The notes below the pieces were generated by a model that ran no database searches, was not told the origin of the DNA, and saw nothing but the letters and a program-made list of their open reading frames with translations. Made by a program: the position numbers and the translations under genes. From JACRDG01 sp963760985 (GTDB taxonomy: Bacteria; Desulfobacterota; Desulfomonilia; Desulfomonilales; Desulfomonilaceae), in NCBI GenBank assembly GCA_963760985.1, contig CAVXFM010000005.1:1-64000 (forward strand): a stretch of DNA of 64,000 bases, written 5' to 3'. Below, piece after piece: positions 1-10,775 of the stretch. Each line of letters starts with the position of its first letter. Positions within the stretch are counted from its first letter, which is position 1.

Positions 1-4
1 AGAG

Positions 5-26
5 GTAACGCTTCAGTTACGGGTGG
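5..26 (+). repeat. Left terminal inverted repeat of the IS66 element
   Basis: 22 bases identical to the reverse complement of 1574-1595; homology stops immediately inside the repeat. The last four bases of the presumed 8-bp target duplication lie just outside it. Confidence 0.9.
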
Positions 27-92
27 TAATGTGGGCAGCCGTCCTCCTTGATGTGGGCAGTTGCTTCCTGGTGTAGGGCTTTGAAGTATGAA

Positions 93-1484
93 TTAGGCAG
101 GTTGGTTTCCGGGTCCGGGACGTGGAAAGAGAAGGGGATAAGGATCTTGTTTCATGTCTCGTGCCAGCTGATCCAGGGTATCCTTGAGACCCTTTGCGAC
201 ATCCACGCCGTGTTTTTTGAGGGTGGTCACAATGCTGGTGAGAATACCTCTCGTCTTAGCCCCGTTGTCCGTCACGGAACCGAAACTGACCTTTCGAGCG
301 ATTACTGAGGGCCTGAGATCTCTCTCAGCCAAGTTGTTGTCTGCAGGGATGCCCGGTCTTGTGCCCAGTGATACATCCGGGGCTCATTCTGCCGAAAGAT
401 CCCCTGGATCGACGCATCCCCTGGTGAAGAGCCGGTCTATTCATGGCGGCTTTGATTTGCGAGGCAAGCGAGCGCGCTTTGCGAGAGAATTGTTTGTCTG
501 AAATGGGCTGCCCGTGTAAATCCCATGGCTAGAGCAAGTAACGGAGCCGTAACCGCGACGAACGAGGCGATTTCTTTGTCCTCGGGGAATTCTTTTTCCA
601 AATTCTGAATGTCACGTAGCAGGTGTGCATAACAATACTGAATCTCGCACGGAGCTTTGTTGTAGCCACCGTACCGATCAAATTACCAATATGCCCGGCA
701 AAGGCTCTTTACCGAAGACCGCATGAGCAACCTGGGCAGAGCGGTTTTTGCCAAATTGAAAAATACTGATCTCAGGCGTGGCAAACAGCCAAACATATCC
801 GTGTTTGCCGTCAGTGCGCCAAGACGTTTCATCAGCATGTTTCACCGGAGCTTGTCGGTATTGCTCAATCAGCTTATGCGGCACACTTTCCAAGAGACGA
901 CCTACCCGATGGAATATCTCCATCAGACTGCCTGCCCCTATGCCGGTGGATTTGCTGATACGTCCCATGGGAAGACCATAGAGGTAATACATGGTGATTG
1001 CATTGGCGATGAGTTGGTTCCCATACAAGCTTTTGGGAAGTACCCCGGGCGGCTGATGCCTGAACGTCTGCCCACAACGGCAACAATGTCTCTTGGGCAG
1101 GAGGAAAAGAATTCTTTGAGGTTTGTGAGAAGGAGTATCAATGACGCTGCGCTCTTCCATTCCCTTGTTTTCGAGGGGGATGCCGCACTGAGGACAAATT
1201 TCCACCTGAGCCTCGACTTCTATGATGTCATCGACAGATAAATGATTCAAGTCCTTACGCCCGTTACCCGGATGTCCCCAAACACGCCCCTTGGGCTTCT
1301 TCTCCTTGTCTCTTGCATTCGGCTTGATCGGTATTTTTGAGGAAGGGGTGGATCAGCCAAAAGCCCCTTCTTCCCTCTTGCGCCGCTCATGACGCAACAC
1401 GGTTCGGAGGCGTCTATTTTCCTCTTTGAGATCATCAATCTCACGTTGTTTCTCCAAACACAAAGGACAAGCATTTATCGCCAC
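93..1484 (-). pseudogene. IS66-family transposase (TnpC), disrupted
   Basis: Family: DDE transposase with an N-terminal coiled coil, a zinc-finger domain and a C-terminal catalytic domain. From a GTG at 1484 preceded by GAGGG the frame gives a coiled coil (EKQREIDDLKEENRRLR), then TGA at 1353-1355 inside what is normally the FGSSTPSSK segment, read here as FG*STPSSK. The same frame resumes with the zinc-finger motif CPQCG..CCRCGQTF and the catalytic part HADETSWR..YVWLFAT. A stop at 675-677 marks a frameshift, because DRYGGYN..YCYAHLLRDIQ continues in another frame. A second shift returns to the original frame for the C-terminal piece (AERDLRPSVIARKVSFGS). One nonsense codon and at least two frameshifts make it non-functional. 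Confidence 0.85.
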
Positions 1485-1573
1485 GAGGATCCCTCAAGCT
1501 GTGCTACGTGGCATCCTCATAGACGATCTTCTCCCCAATTGGAGACTAAAAAAGACAACGGACGAAAAAAATC

Positions 1574-1595
1574 CCACCCGTAACTGAAGCGTTAC
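1574..1595 (-). repeat. Right terminal inverted repeat of the IS66 element
   Basis: Perfect partner of 5-26. The following octamer AGCAAGAG is the presumed target-site duplication. Confidence 0.9.
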
Positions 1596-1603
1596 AGCAA
1601 GAG

Positions 1604-1946
1604 CCTGAAAATACTTGCGGGGGGCGGCGAAAGCGCGACAGTTTGGCAAAACCGACGGAGGTATCGCGCTCATAGCGAGAGGGATGGCCTGGCCAGTCAG
1701 TCTGAGAGAAGATGGCCTACCATCGTTTATGCAGGTTCAGGAGCAGAACCAGAGCCTCTCTGTAAGAGACAAACACCAGCCCGTCTCGACCGGACCTTTT
1801 CTGCCTGTCTAGGGAGATGGTTCCCCATTGAGGAAGCCTTTATGGGGAAAGGTCAAACTAAATGCCAAACAGGTTTCCGCAGACATACGGAACGGCATGA
1901 CAGACAATGACCTGGCCAGCAATTGGACAATGTCCCCCAGAAGTCG
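1604..1946. other. No recognisable gene
   Basis: About 340 bases between the IS66 element and the IS4 remnant. Short open stretches exist on the plus strand, but none has a ribosome-binding site or a recognisable product. I see nothing here that I can name. Confidence 0.5.
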
Positions 1947-3328
1947 TTACAAGGTATTATCTTGAGTTTCGCACTTGGCACAAAAGCGTGGGCTGATAAG
2001 CTTCAGAGCCTCATTCATGGTGGCCTCGATAATTTCGAGGACCAGCTGCTCTGATGTTGCATAGTAATCGTGTACCCGATCCCAGGCTAAAGAGAGTATG
2101 CGCACCAATGCTTCGGTGAGAGAAAGGTCACGGATCTCGTCGCCTGCAGCCAAGAACAGCCCCCCGATAGTCCGTTCGTCCGATGACATCCTCTGTTCCA
2201 CGGCCAGAAAAATATAGCGCATCATGACAATGGTGGAATGAGCCAAGATGGAGTCGAAGTCCCGGACCTGTATCTCGGAGTCGAGCTTGAGGTAATGTTT
2301 CGCCATCTTGAAAAACACCTCGATATCCCATCGTTTACCGTAGATGCGCACCACCTCCTCATCGGGCAGTGAAAGATCCGTGCACAGCAGCGCCAACCAT
2401 TTGCTCCCGATTCACGGCGGCGCCGAACGAAAACCAGCTTGGCTAACTTGCCTTCACCTATTCCGACGACCGCCGAACCCTTGATCTGTGCCCTGCCCCT
2501 TCGTTTCCTGATCTTACGGTAGATTTGTGGCAGGGTCAGCGACTGGCCTTCGACTCGTAGAAGACTTTGGCGGTATTCTTGACCATGCAGATGACATCGA
2601 TAAAACCCATCAAAGAGCGAACTACGGACGGAAAGGAGAACCACGAGTCCATGAGAAGGTATTTGTGCCGGAATGAAAAGGGCCAGAGCTCTCTTTACCA
2701 TGGGGACTATCAAATCAGTCGATTTGGTCAGCGCCTCTTTGCGCCGTCGCGGCACCACATGTGCGCCGGTCCATCTCCTTGGTGATTCCCTGAATCCGGT
2801 TCTTTTGCTTCCGAGAACTCAGCACGGCATGATCGACAGGAACAAAACTCGCTCCGTCGGACCATCCGAGGGTGAGCATCCTGAATCCGTTGAGGTAGCG
2901 GCCTTTAAGCAATGATCGCGGACTCTTGAAAGAAGCTCGACCACCGGGAACGACTCCGGTCGTACAAGGTGTGTCCAATATCAGGACCTTCTTCTCTCCT
3001 CTCATCCGTCAGCGGCTCGAAGAAGCCCTTGATGACCATCTGGGCCAAAAATCCCAGAAAACGTCGCCAGTTGCTCCGGGAAGAGAAAGAAACCGGTACA
3101 CCGCATCCTTGCCATCACGGGGCAGCGGCCATGGTGAACGCCGGTGTAGATGTTCCGGCCGAAGAAGGCCAGCTCAAATACCGTCCTGAGAACCAAAAGA
3201 GGACCGATCCCTCGCAACTTCCTTATTCCGCAGCGATTCAAAAGCGTCCCAATCTTGAACCTCGCCATGAAATCGTCGATCCGTCCCTGAAGGTCTTGAT
3301 CTGTCAGCGCAGAAAGGGCTATTGTCAT
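1947..3328 (-). pseudogene. IS4-family transposase, frameshifted
   Basis: The N-terminal part starts at an ATG at 3328 downstream of AGGAGG and contains DDFMARFKIGTLLNRCGIRK. It is followed in another frame by the first catalytic-Asp region (KVLILD at about 2990) and NGFRMLTLGWSDGASFVPVD. A third frame carries a SLFDGFYRCHLHGQEYRQS-like region, and the C-terminal frame carries YGKRWDIEVFFKMAKHYLKL with the catalytic Glu. Domain order and motifs are those of IS4-type DDE transposases of about 450 residues. At least three frame changes break it. No terminal repeats were identified. It is one of a run of decayed insertion sequences at the left of the window. Confidence 0.8.
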
Positions 3329-3406
3329 CGAACGGGCGTCCTCCTGTGATTTTGGTTTGCTTGTATTTTCATAGCACAGTAGACGCCCATTCGCGAGGCT
3401 AGTCAC

Positions 3407-3916
3407 TCATATTTCCCAATCTTTTCACCCAAAAGCCAACTGCGAAAGTTGAGTTTATAAGAATAACGAGTTTTCTATGTGAATTTTGATGAAATTGGTT
3501 CGGATTCATGTTGCTGCCTCTCTTTCTCCCTTCTTCGCAGCGTGAGCACGAGCTACCGGTATGAGCCGGTGAAGATCTCTCTTTGATTGGTTGTCATGTC
3601 TTCGAACACGTAGATACCATGTGGACATGAATGTCCCCCAAGTCCATTTCATCAATTATTTCGACCTGAGTGACTGTGCTGCGATTTATTCACCATAGGA
3701 GCATGAAGGTGGCCAGTCACACAACCGCAGCAATTTTCCCGCATCTTTCTTGAAATCTGTTCGATCCACTATAGGCTCATGCATCTCGCGTTCGGCAGCA
3801 GTTCGGGTTCGATAGGGATGATTTCGGTATTTTGGCCTCCAATGATATCAGTATGTTGAAACTTGTACAGCTATGCTTTTTGTGATAAGACCTGGGGACC
3901 TTTTGAGGAGGGTCCC
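3407..3916. other. Non-coding gap between two IS remnants
   Basis: About 500 AT-richer bases with no open frame of useful length, no recognisable product and no obvious RNA gene. It probably contains the outer ends of the flanking IS4 and IS1634 copies, but I could not define them. Confidence 0.5.
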
Positions 3917-5602
3917 ATGGAGGAACAAGGCACAGACTTTCAGATTACCGACTTAACGCTTCCTGCCCGTTGTTTCTGCCTATGCACAGAGGATAGGGCT
4001 CGTTGAGCGTATCGACCAGATGGAAGTGAGCCCAGGCAGGGTGGTGCTGGCCATGATCCTCGATGCGCTATCGGGACGCAGTGCGCTGTTTCGGCTCAAG
4101 CAGTTCTTTGTGGACAAAGATGTTGAGCATCTGCTGGGCGAGAATATCCCGATTGCCAAACTCAACGATGACACGCTTGGTCGGGTGCTCGACAGACTGG
4201 CAGATGTAGGCACCAATACGGTAATGGGGAGTGTAGCGATCAAAGTCATGAAGAGCTTTGACCTGGATCTCTCTCACGCACACCATGATACGACGAGCCA
4301 GAAAGTCTACGGTGAATATGATCTCTACGAGTGGGAGGGACATGACCATCCTTTCGTCATCACCCAAGGGTTCAGCAAAGACCATCGACCTGACCTCAAG
4401 CAGCTCGTGCATAGTCTGTTATGCGTGGATCACGGCATCCCGATCTACTCCAAGATGCTCGATGGGAACGCGTCAGACAAGACTATCAACCGTAACCTCC
4501 ATCCCGGAGATGGTCAAGCGCATGCGCACCCTGGGGCGCAAGGACTTCATCTACGTTGCAGACTCTGCCCTGGTCACCCAGGACAACCTGACCCTGATCA
4601 ACGACTGGGATAAGGGATTTCTGTTCGTTTCACGGCTTCCCATGACCTATAAAGCGTGTGGGCGTGCTGTGGAACAGGCTGTGGATGGCAACCAATGGGA
4701 AGAGATCGGAGCCATTTCCGATCAGCCGACAACCAAGAATCGCAAGCCTGCCTGGTACAGGGCCTTCGAGAGCGAAGTAATCCTCTACGGGAACACATAC
4801 CGGGCGGTGGTCGTCCATTCCGATGCGCACGATGAGCGCCGCCAGAAGAAAGTGGACAAACAAATTGCCAAGGAACAAGAAGAGCTTGTCAAGCTCAAGA
4901 AAAGTTTGGAAAAGGTTGACTATGCCTGTCTTCCCGACGCCCAGGCAGCGGCTGCACGTATAGGCCCGGCAACGGTCCATCGATTGACCGTGAAGATCGA
5001 AAAAAGGGCTCAGTATGGCAAGGGGCGACCAAAGGCCGACGGGACTCGTTCTCTCAAGGAGACACGATTCGGGTTGAAGATTACGGTATCACCCGATCAC
5101 CAGGCCATCGACCGACTTCGGGAACTAGCCGGTTGCTTCGTGCTTATTACCAATACACCGGCTGAAGGAAAAGAGGCTATCTCAGCACGCGAACTACTCA
5201 CGATCTACAAGGATCAGCATTCGGTGGAGAGCAACTTTGCGTTCCTCAAGGACCCGGTCTTTGTCAATGCATTGTTCCTCAAATCTCCTCGACGCATTGA
5301 AGCTCTGGTGCTGGTTTCTTGCCCTGCTGTTCTGGAGGCTCATGGAAAGAACCATACGGCTCAATCTGGCTGCAACCAACTCCAAAGTCACAGGATGGGA
5401 AAAACGACAAACTTCACGCCCCACGTCTCTGATGATAACCACCAAATTCCTGGGAGCCCTTATCATCGTCTCGTCGTCAGGGAGAAGACTCGCACGCCCC
5501 CTCGATGATATTCAAATCCAATACTTGAAACTGCTTGAGTTGACGCCCGACTGCCTCGTCACTCCCTATCCCCGAAAAAGACGCATCAGGAAACGGCAAT
5601 GA
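3917..5602 (+). pseudogene. IS1634-family transposase, frameshifted
   Basis: Reading begins at an ATG at 3917 after GAGGAGGGTCCC. The frame shifts near 3965 into GLVERIDQMEVSPGRVVLAM, continues through DTTSQKVYGEYDLYEWEG (conserved DDE region) to about 4495, shifts into EMVKRMRTLGRKDFIYVADS with the second catalytic Asp, runs through AISARELLTIYKDQHSVESN with the catalytic Glu, and shifts again near 5310 for the C-terminal LMERTIRLNLAATNSKVTGW. Together this is about 560 residues, the usual size for the family. Three frame changes make it inactive. A separate fragment of the same family's N-terminal region lies at 48839-49180. Confidence 0.85.
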
Positions 5603-5899
5603 AAAATACACCAAAATGCATTCGAGCCTATGCGGAATGTGAGTCTTGGTGTTCTGCAAGCAAAACAAGCTATTCGAGCGCATGCCAAGAATGTACGAAT
5701 ACCCTTATCGCCTATCTATCCTCCAGTGGAGCTTAGCTCAACCGGAGCCCTCGGTCAATCAGGATCTTCCCTCTGATTCGGTGGGTGAACACAGACTGAA
5801 AGTGCTGTGCATGGGAGAATACACCATCCTTAATGATTAATAACTGAGCTGGGAATACTGGTTTGCTGCCAATCCTTTCACAGCTCCATCCAACGCACC
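5603..5899. other. No recognisable gene
   Basis: Roughly 300 bases between the IS1634 remnant and the decayed polymerase gene. Only a short unsupported plus-strand open frame is present. Confidence 0.5.
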
Positions 5900-7549
5900 C
5901 TAATGGGGGAATCTTTCATAGGGGTCATTAAGGTCCACCTCCAGCGGAACTTTCAGTTCCGCAGCAGTCGTCATCATTCTTCTTACCAAGTGCCGGACAT
6001 GATCTGCCTCTTCCTCCGGACAGTCCACCCACAAGGCATCGTGAATCACCATTACGATGCGGGCCTTCATGTTCCGACGACAAAAGATCCGATCAAGCCG
6101 CAACATTGCGGTTTTGATCAAATCGGCTTCTATCTGTTGAGGCCACGTCACTTTGAAACTGCGCTCCAAGGCTTTGCTGGGGTATGAGTCGAATCTCCTG
6201 ATCCTTCCCGACGGACTTCTCACGATCCGGTCTTTCTGAGGCAGCCTCTTCAGTTTCTTCCATTCTCGCTCAAAGAATGCTGAGACATCGGGATAACGGC
6301 TATGAAACTGCTCGATTTACCCGTTTGCTCGGGCTTCATCGATAAGGGCCCGATGTTCCTCAGTCCGAAGAGTGAGGTTCCTCTTGAGGATCTCGGAATT
6401 CATTCTCGCCGCCAACCGGGGCGCCGAAATACCGAAGCAGATACCGAAGTTCACCTGCTTGGCCAGGTCACGGTCAATGCCCAAGAGCCGCGCCGTTTCT
6501 CCGTGTACGTCTCCCCCCTCATTGAAAAACAGATTCAGCAACTCGTCATCATCCGATAGGTGAGCCAGGATTCGGAGTTGAGCTTGGGAATAATCAGCTT
6601 TGATGAGTACATGGCCAGGGGCAGGAACGAAGAGGTAACGTAGACGACGGCTCACATTCTGCACAGCGGGCTGTCTGGCGTAGATGCGGGAAGTCCCTGA
6701 ACAGGTCTGGCCCCACACAGGATGTACCCGTTCGCGTCCTGCGGCCATACTCAAGAAGGACGCGTCCTGATGCATTTGCCGCCAATCCAAGATAGCTTGT
6801 ACTCCGGGATACTGAAGAGCGAGTTCTTCCAATACGGGAGGGGTTACCTTCTGGGCCGTGTACACGTAAGAATTGTTGAAGCGCACTCCCTTCTTGACCA
6901 GGAACCAGAACACCGCCTCGTCTGAGGAAAGATCCACTGGAGCGCCTTCCGTGATCCTTTCAGCCAAGCTATCCAACTCTGTCCGTAGCTGTTGTAGCTC
7001 CGCGTGCGCTCTATCGCCGTCAATGCCGATTCCTACTCGGCGCATGCTATCCAGAACGTGCAGGAGTGGGAGCTCCACGCGACGGTACAGGTTGAACAAA
7101 TCTCGGTCCACGAGAGTAGGAAGGACCTCGGCCAAGCGGAAGACGGTGCGAGCATCACATACCAGGGCCTCACGCAGGACTGTAGGGATACCCTGGTCTC
7201 GAAGTCACCACTGCCATGTGCGGGTAATCCTCGCTCAGGTGATCGTGGGCGAGGTGTGTCAGGCTGAGACCTTCAGCTTCCTCTCTACCTGCATCAGGGT
7301 TGAGCAGATATGCCATGAGCTTCGTGTCTGTCACGCTATCAAGGACCAACTCGGAATTACCAACTCTGAGGAACTCCCATATACGTTTGAATCCATGTAC
7401 TGCTATTCTTAGTGCGGGTCGGTTGAAACAGCAGCCTTCCTAAAGGGTCGAATTCTACCTCGGGAAATTCTATACAACCCTGATCTTCGGAAGACCTGTA
7501 GAATCCTATAATTACCGTATGGTCGAGCATCAAAGGAGCTGTGAGAGCT
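5900..7549 (-). pseudogene. Family-A DNA polymerase with 3'-5' exonuclease-like N-terminus, disrupted
   Basis: The polymerase core is clear: motif A DYSQAQLRILAHL, motif B RDLAKQVNFGICFG (R-x3-K with Phe at the Pol I 762 position) and motif C VIHDALW. The upstream stretch DTKLMAYLLNPDA (about 7320-7280) resembles the Pol I exonuclease domain. Disruptions are a frameshift near 7200, an in-frame TAA at 6314-6316 (ARANG*IEQF) with the same frame continuing to 5900, and probably a further shift near 7395. An IS630 element begins at about 7549, where the upstream end of the gene would be. The motif A Glu of Pol I (E710) is Gln here, and the HDE of motif C is HDA. A shorter intact relative lies at 41091-42311. 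The source is probably a phage or plasmid; it is not the housekeeping polA. Confidence 0.8.
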
Positions 7550-7550
7550 A

Positions 7551-8737
7551 TAGTGACGCGCCTTGAAATCCGCGGGTATCGTGATTACTTTCTTTAGCGC
7601 GAAATAGTCGGATATTACTTCGCGGAAAAGACTTAAGGAGCCACGAAAGAAGATGAAGGGATTGCTGATTACGCGAGATGAGCGCGACATGTTGGAACAA
7701 GAGCGTGAACTGGCTCGACGGAATGGTGATCTCGATCTGTTCCTGAAGACGAGTTGCATCCTGCGGGTCAGTGAGGGCCATTTCCAGAAAGATGTGGCTG
7801 ACATGTTCGGAGTCCCGTTGCGAACTCTTGAATGGTGGATAGAAAAATATCGAAACTTGGGGATACGTGAGCTGGTCAAAGGCCCGTATCCAGGCAAAAA
7901 ACCTCGACTGCGCCTGGACCAGCAGGACAAGCTTGCGCAGATCATAGAGGCGGGGCCTGAGAAAGCTGGGTTGGACACTGGAGTTTGGACTGCGACCATA
8001 GTCAAGTCTCTTGTAAGGGCCAAGTTTGGCGTTTCCTACGGCCTTTCTCAAGTTCGGCGTATTCTGCGAAAACACCGTCTCTCGGTCCAAGTACCTCGGC
8101 GTGATCCTGCGAAAGCAGACCCAGAGAAGCAGAAAGAATGGACAGAAAAGGGCCTACCAGAAATAAAGAAAGAAGTCCGATCCGATGCTGGGGTCTTGAT
8201 GTACGAGGATGAAGCCTCTTTCGAGCAATCCGGAACGCTCACCCACACATGGTGTGTCATAGGGAAAGGCTGCGCGGTCAAGAGTTTTCCCACCCGCAAG
8301 AGGGTCAAGACATTCGGTGCGATCACGATAGACGAAGTCCCCAAATGGCACTTTCGCTTCGAAAGAGAGAAGTTTAACGGGGATTCCTTCATTGACCTGC
8401 TCGATCAACTGATTCGTCAGGTACAAGGACCAGAAAGTTCACCTCATCACCGACAATGCCCCTTACCACAAGGGACCCAAGGTCAGGCAGTGGCTTGAGG
8501 CCCACGGGGACCGGCTCAAGCTTCACTTTCTGCCAAAGTATTCTCCGAAACTCAACGCCACGGAATACGTCTGGCGCAAAGTCAAGCGCTTGACCACGCA
8601 CAACCGGTACTTCGAGACCCCAAAAGAACTCGCAAGAGAACTCTTTCGAAGATTCAACCGGTTTCAAGGCAATCCGGCCTCTCTCAGATCTACCATCGCA
8701 GGATTCACTTGACCGCTATATTCAGGGACGGACACTA
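7551..8737 (+). mobile_element. IS630-family insertion sequence
   Basis: The imperfect inverted ends both begin TATAGTG (7549-7555, and the reverse complement at 8733-8739) and are followed by partly matching bases ending in TGAA. TA dinucleotides flank both sides, as expected for IS630/Tc1-mariner insertion. The length of about 1.2 kb and the single transposase gene fit the family. The element abuts the upstream end of the decayed polymerase gene. Confidence 0.7.
7653..8712 (+). pseudogene. IS630-family transposase, one frameshift
   Basis: It starts at an ATG at 7653 behind AAGAAG. The N-terminal helix-turn-helix region (HFQKDVADMFGVPLRTLEWWIEK, trimmed here to its core VADMFGVPLRTLEWW) is followed by the first catalytic motif MYEDEASFEQS and by TFGAITIDE. 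Near 8430 the frame shifts: the continuation KVHLITDNAPYHKG and LPKYSPKLNATEYVW (D and E of the DDE triad) lies in the +1 frame and ends in TGA at 8712. The reconstituted protein is about 350 residues, normal for IS630. Some IS630 relatives use programmed frameshifting, but the shift here falls inside the catalytic domain with no obvious slippery heptamer, so decay or a base error is more likely. Confidence 0.85.
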
Positions 8738-8739
8738 TA

Positions 8740-9177
8740 ATATATCTGCAACGTCATCGGCAGTAAGGAGCGCTGCCTGGGAGCATCCCATCGACTCGTG
8801 CATACGCGACAATCCTGTTATAGAGCCCACCAAAGCTCACCCTCCTTTCGGCCCTCACAGCAGAGCTGCGTCTCTGCCATGCTCATGTACCTGTGGGAAT
8901 CCCCGATTCGTTTTGAAAATTCTCTGTGTTTCACTGTCTTCTCCTTTCCTATAAAAACAACTTGATGGTAACGGCCACAAAATGACAGTCCATTGCTCTC
9001 CACTGGCTGCTTGCTTTAGCTCTTGCTCACTGTGCCTTGGGCTACCAATGAATGTGGCCGATGCTGACCACGTCGGTAAGATCGATCCCCTGTCCACGCT
9101 GGTCACAGACGCCAACGTCTCACTTCATTCACCTCCTTTATGGCAAAACGTCTTGGTAGTATCGGCCACAAAAAAAA
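8740..9177. repeat. Decayed partial duplication of the 3' end of the adjacent gene
   Basis: Reading the minus strand from about 9110 gives DQRGQGIDLTDVVSIGHIHW followed by a stop. This closely parallels DPRGSRLDLSDVVSVGLIHW near the C-terminus of the gene at 9178-9885. Nearby plus-strand sequence at 8957-8985 (GGTAACGGCCACAAAA) also resembles 9156-9176 (GGTAGTATCGGCCACAAAA). This indicates an old tandem duplication of the gene end and its downstream sequence, now with stop codons. No intact gene lies in the interval. Confidence 0.55.
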
Positions 9178-9885
9178 TCAGTCCCTTCCAGAGATCACTA
9201 TCTCGCCTGGGCCTTCGAAATCGCTATAGCTGACACCGTGTCGGAGCAACCAATGAATCAGGCCCACCGACACCACATCGCTGAGATCAAGCCGTGATCC
9301 CCGAGGGTCGCCAGGGGCCGCAAGGTCAACGGGACAGAATATCGGACCAGACTCCTTGCCCCTCGGCGTTGTCTTTCTCATCCAGGTCTGGATCATGGCC
9401 GTGGCATTCTTGCCGAACCGGCTCCATACCTTTGTCGCCGCTTCTCGCAGCGTTATCGTCCTGAGCGCATTGGTGGCGAAACCCGGAATCATGCGGACTG
9501 CCCAGCGTTTCAGGCCTCTGACATCGATAACACTCATGTTGTAGAATTCATTGTGTGCGGCCTCGAGCCTGACAAAGCCTAGATATCGGTCTATGACCTT
9601 GCGATTCCCGACCCAACAAGCGTCAACTTGCGACCTTTCGGCACTCATCAGATGAGCAGGGACGAACCCTTTTCCCGTGGTCGCACCCCAGGTGTGGCAA
9701 AAGAAGAGCACCTCGAAGTCGCATGCCTCTACATAACGCTGCAAGATCCTTTCCTTCACTAAATCTACTGAGCGCGCAGCTCGGGGGGCCACGGTCAAGA
9801 GTTGCTTTTCAGACAATCCCCATAGATTCCAAGACATTGAGGGCAGGTGAATCTCAATGTCAAATTTGTGCTGGCATGAATCCAT
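9178..9885 (-). CDS. Hypothetical protein, about 235 residues
   Basis: I do not recognise this protein. It is an open frame of normal-looking composition with many aromatic residues and no signal peptide or membrane segment. Notable segments are FFCHTWGATTGKGFVPAHL in the middle, VIDVRGLKRWAVRMIPGFAT, and a C-terminal LDLSDVVSVGLIHWLL. The last segment is repeated in degraded form immediately downstream (8740-9177). I chose the ATG at 9885; the frame stays open to 10074, but the extra residues are arginine- and serine-rich and less protein-like. No strong ribosome-binding site precedes 9885, so the start is uncertain. It stands alone among mobile-element debris and could itself be element cargo. 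Confidence 0.5.
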   Translation of the reverse strand: MDSCQHKFDIEIHLPSMSWNLWGLSEKQLLTVAPRAARSVDLVKERILQRYVEACDFEVLFFCHTWGATTGKGFVPAHLMSAERSQVDACWVGNRKVIDRYLGFVRLEAAHNEFYNMSVIDVRGLKRWAVRMIPGFATNALRTITLREAATKVWSRFGKNATAMIQTWMRKTTPRGKESGPIFCPVDLAAPGDPRGSRLDLSDVVSVGLIHWLLRHGVSYSDFEGPGEIVISGRD

Positions 9886-10775
9886 GATGACGCCATAAAG
9901 ACGTTTTGATGAAATGTTAAGAAAAAAATGCACAGGCTTCAAAAAAATCTCGTGCCTCACACGTAGGGAAGGGGAACCGCTCCAGAAGCTCCGTCCCTGT
10001 AACTCGTGCTGTGATAGACCAGGGGCGCCGGCGTCGTCTTGTGCGATGACCTGATCTTCCGCTTTGCTCGGCACTCAGGCTTGGAGTGGCATGCACGCTC
10101 CTTCGCCAGTGAAGAGGGAGCAGGCTGCCTGCCACCGGTCATATGTCGACGACACCTTCCTTCTTGACATCCACTGGCCATGGCTGCCCAATAGGAGGCT
10201 CCTTCCTGTCCCCCGCTGTAGAGGGGCAATTGTTGGGAGCATCAAAGTCATGGATTGGGAACCTGTGGAGTCGGTGATACCCCCCGACAGCGGTAAGTAG
10301 GCCAGACGGGAGCACACATCGATTAAGAACTCTCCAGGTGGGCGCTGTCCTAGGGATGCCCAAAGACCATGGGGAGATGGGCCAGGGGGGCGAACTCGTC
10401 TCGGTGCAGCTTACATGCCATTTGAAGGCCACCAGGAGCCAGTGCCTCACTACCGGCTTTCTGGAAATAATCTTGTGACCTCAGCCAGTGCCTCACGTGA
10501 TTCCATTGTCAATGTGGCCACGTCCTCCCAGACGTGGAAATAGCGTCTCTAACCCTGCCATAATAGAACAACTTCTGGTGCCTTTTGCGAGAGCCTCTTG
10601 GAAAAACTTCCTGATCACACCTTTCGGCGTCGTGTACCCAAGATTGCCTCGTTGTTACAGGTAGTTGGCCGTGCGAGCGGTAACTTCTCAATAAGTCAGA
10701 GCAGGGGGATAGGTTATTTTCTACGGGCCATAAAAAAGGACGCGACAAACGGGTGAAAATATGTTTTAAGGGGGC
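9886..10775. other. Gene-poor stretch
   Basis: About 890 bases without a supportable gene. The overlapping open frames on both strands have low-complexity, proline/arginine-rich products and no ribosome-binding sites. The long minus-strand frame entering from 11048 is a shadow of the plus-strand transposase fragment. Confidence 0.5.

Larger units (their letters stand above)
5..1595 (-). mobile_element. IS66-family insertion sequence, single-transposase type
   Basis: The element is bounded by perfect 22-bp inverted repeats at 5-26 and 1574-1595 that begin GTAACGCTTC, and IS66-family ends characteristically start with GTAA. The 8 bases after the right end (1596-1603) are AGCAAGAG, and the four bases visible before the left end (1-4) are AGAG, matching the last four of that octamer as expected for the family's 8-bp target duplication. 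It is about 1.59 kb and carries only a tnpC-like transposase on the minus strand, as in the ISBst12 subgroup, with no tnpA or tnpB. The ends look functional but the transposase is broken, so it could move only if helped in trans. Confidence 0.85.

Noticed and set aside
1353..1355. Selenocysteine at the IS66 TGA
   Set aside because: The position corresponds to Ser in FGSSTPSSK and other lesions exist in the gene, so it is a nonsense mutation.
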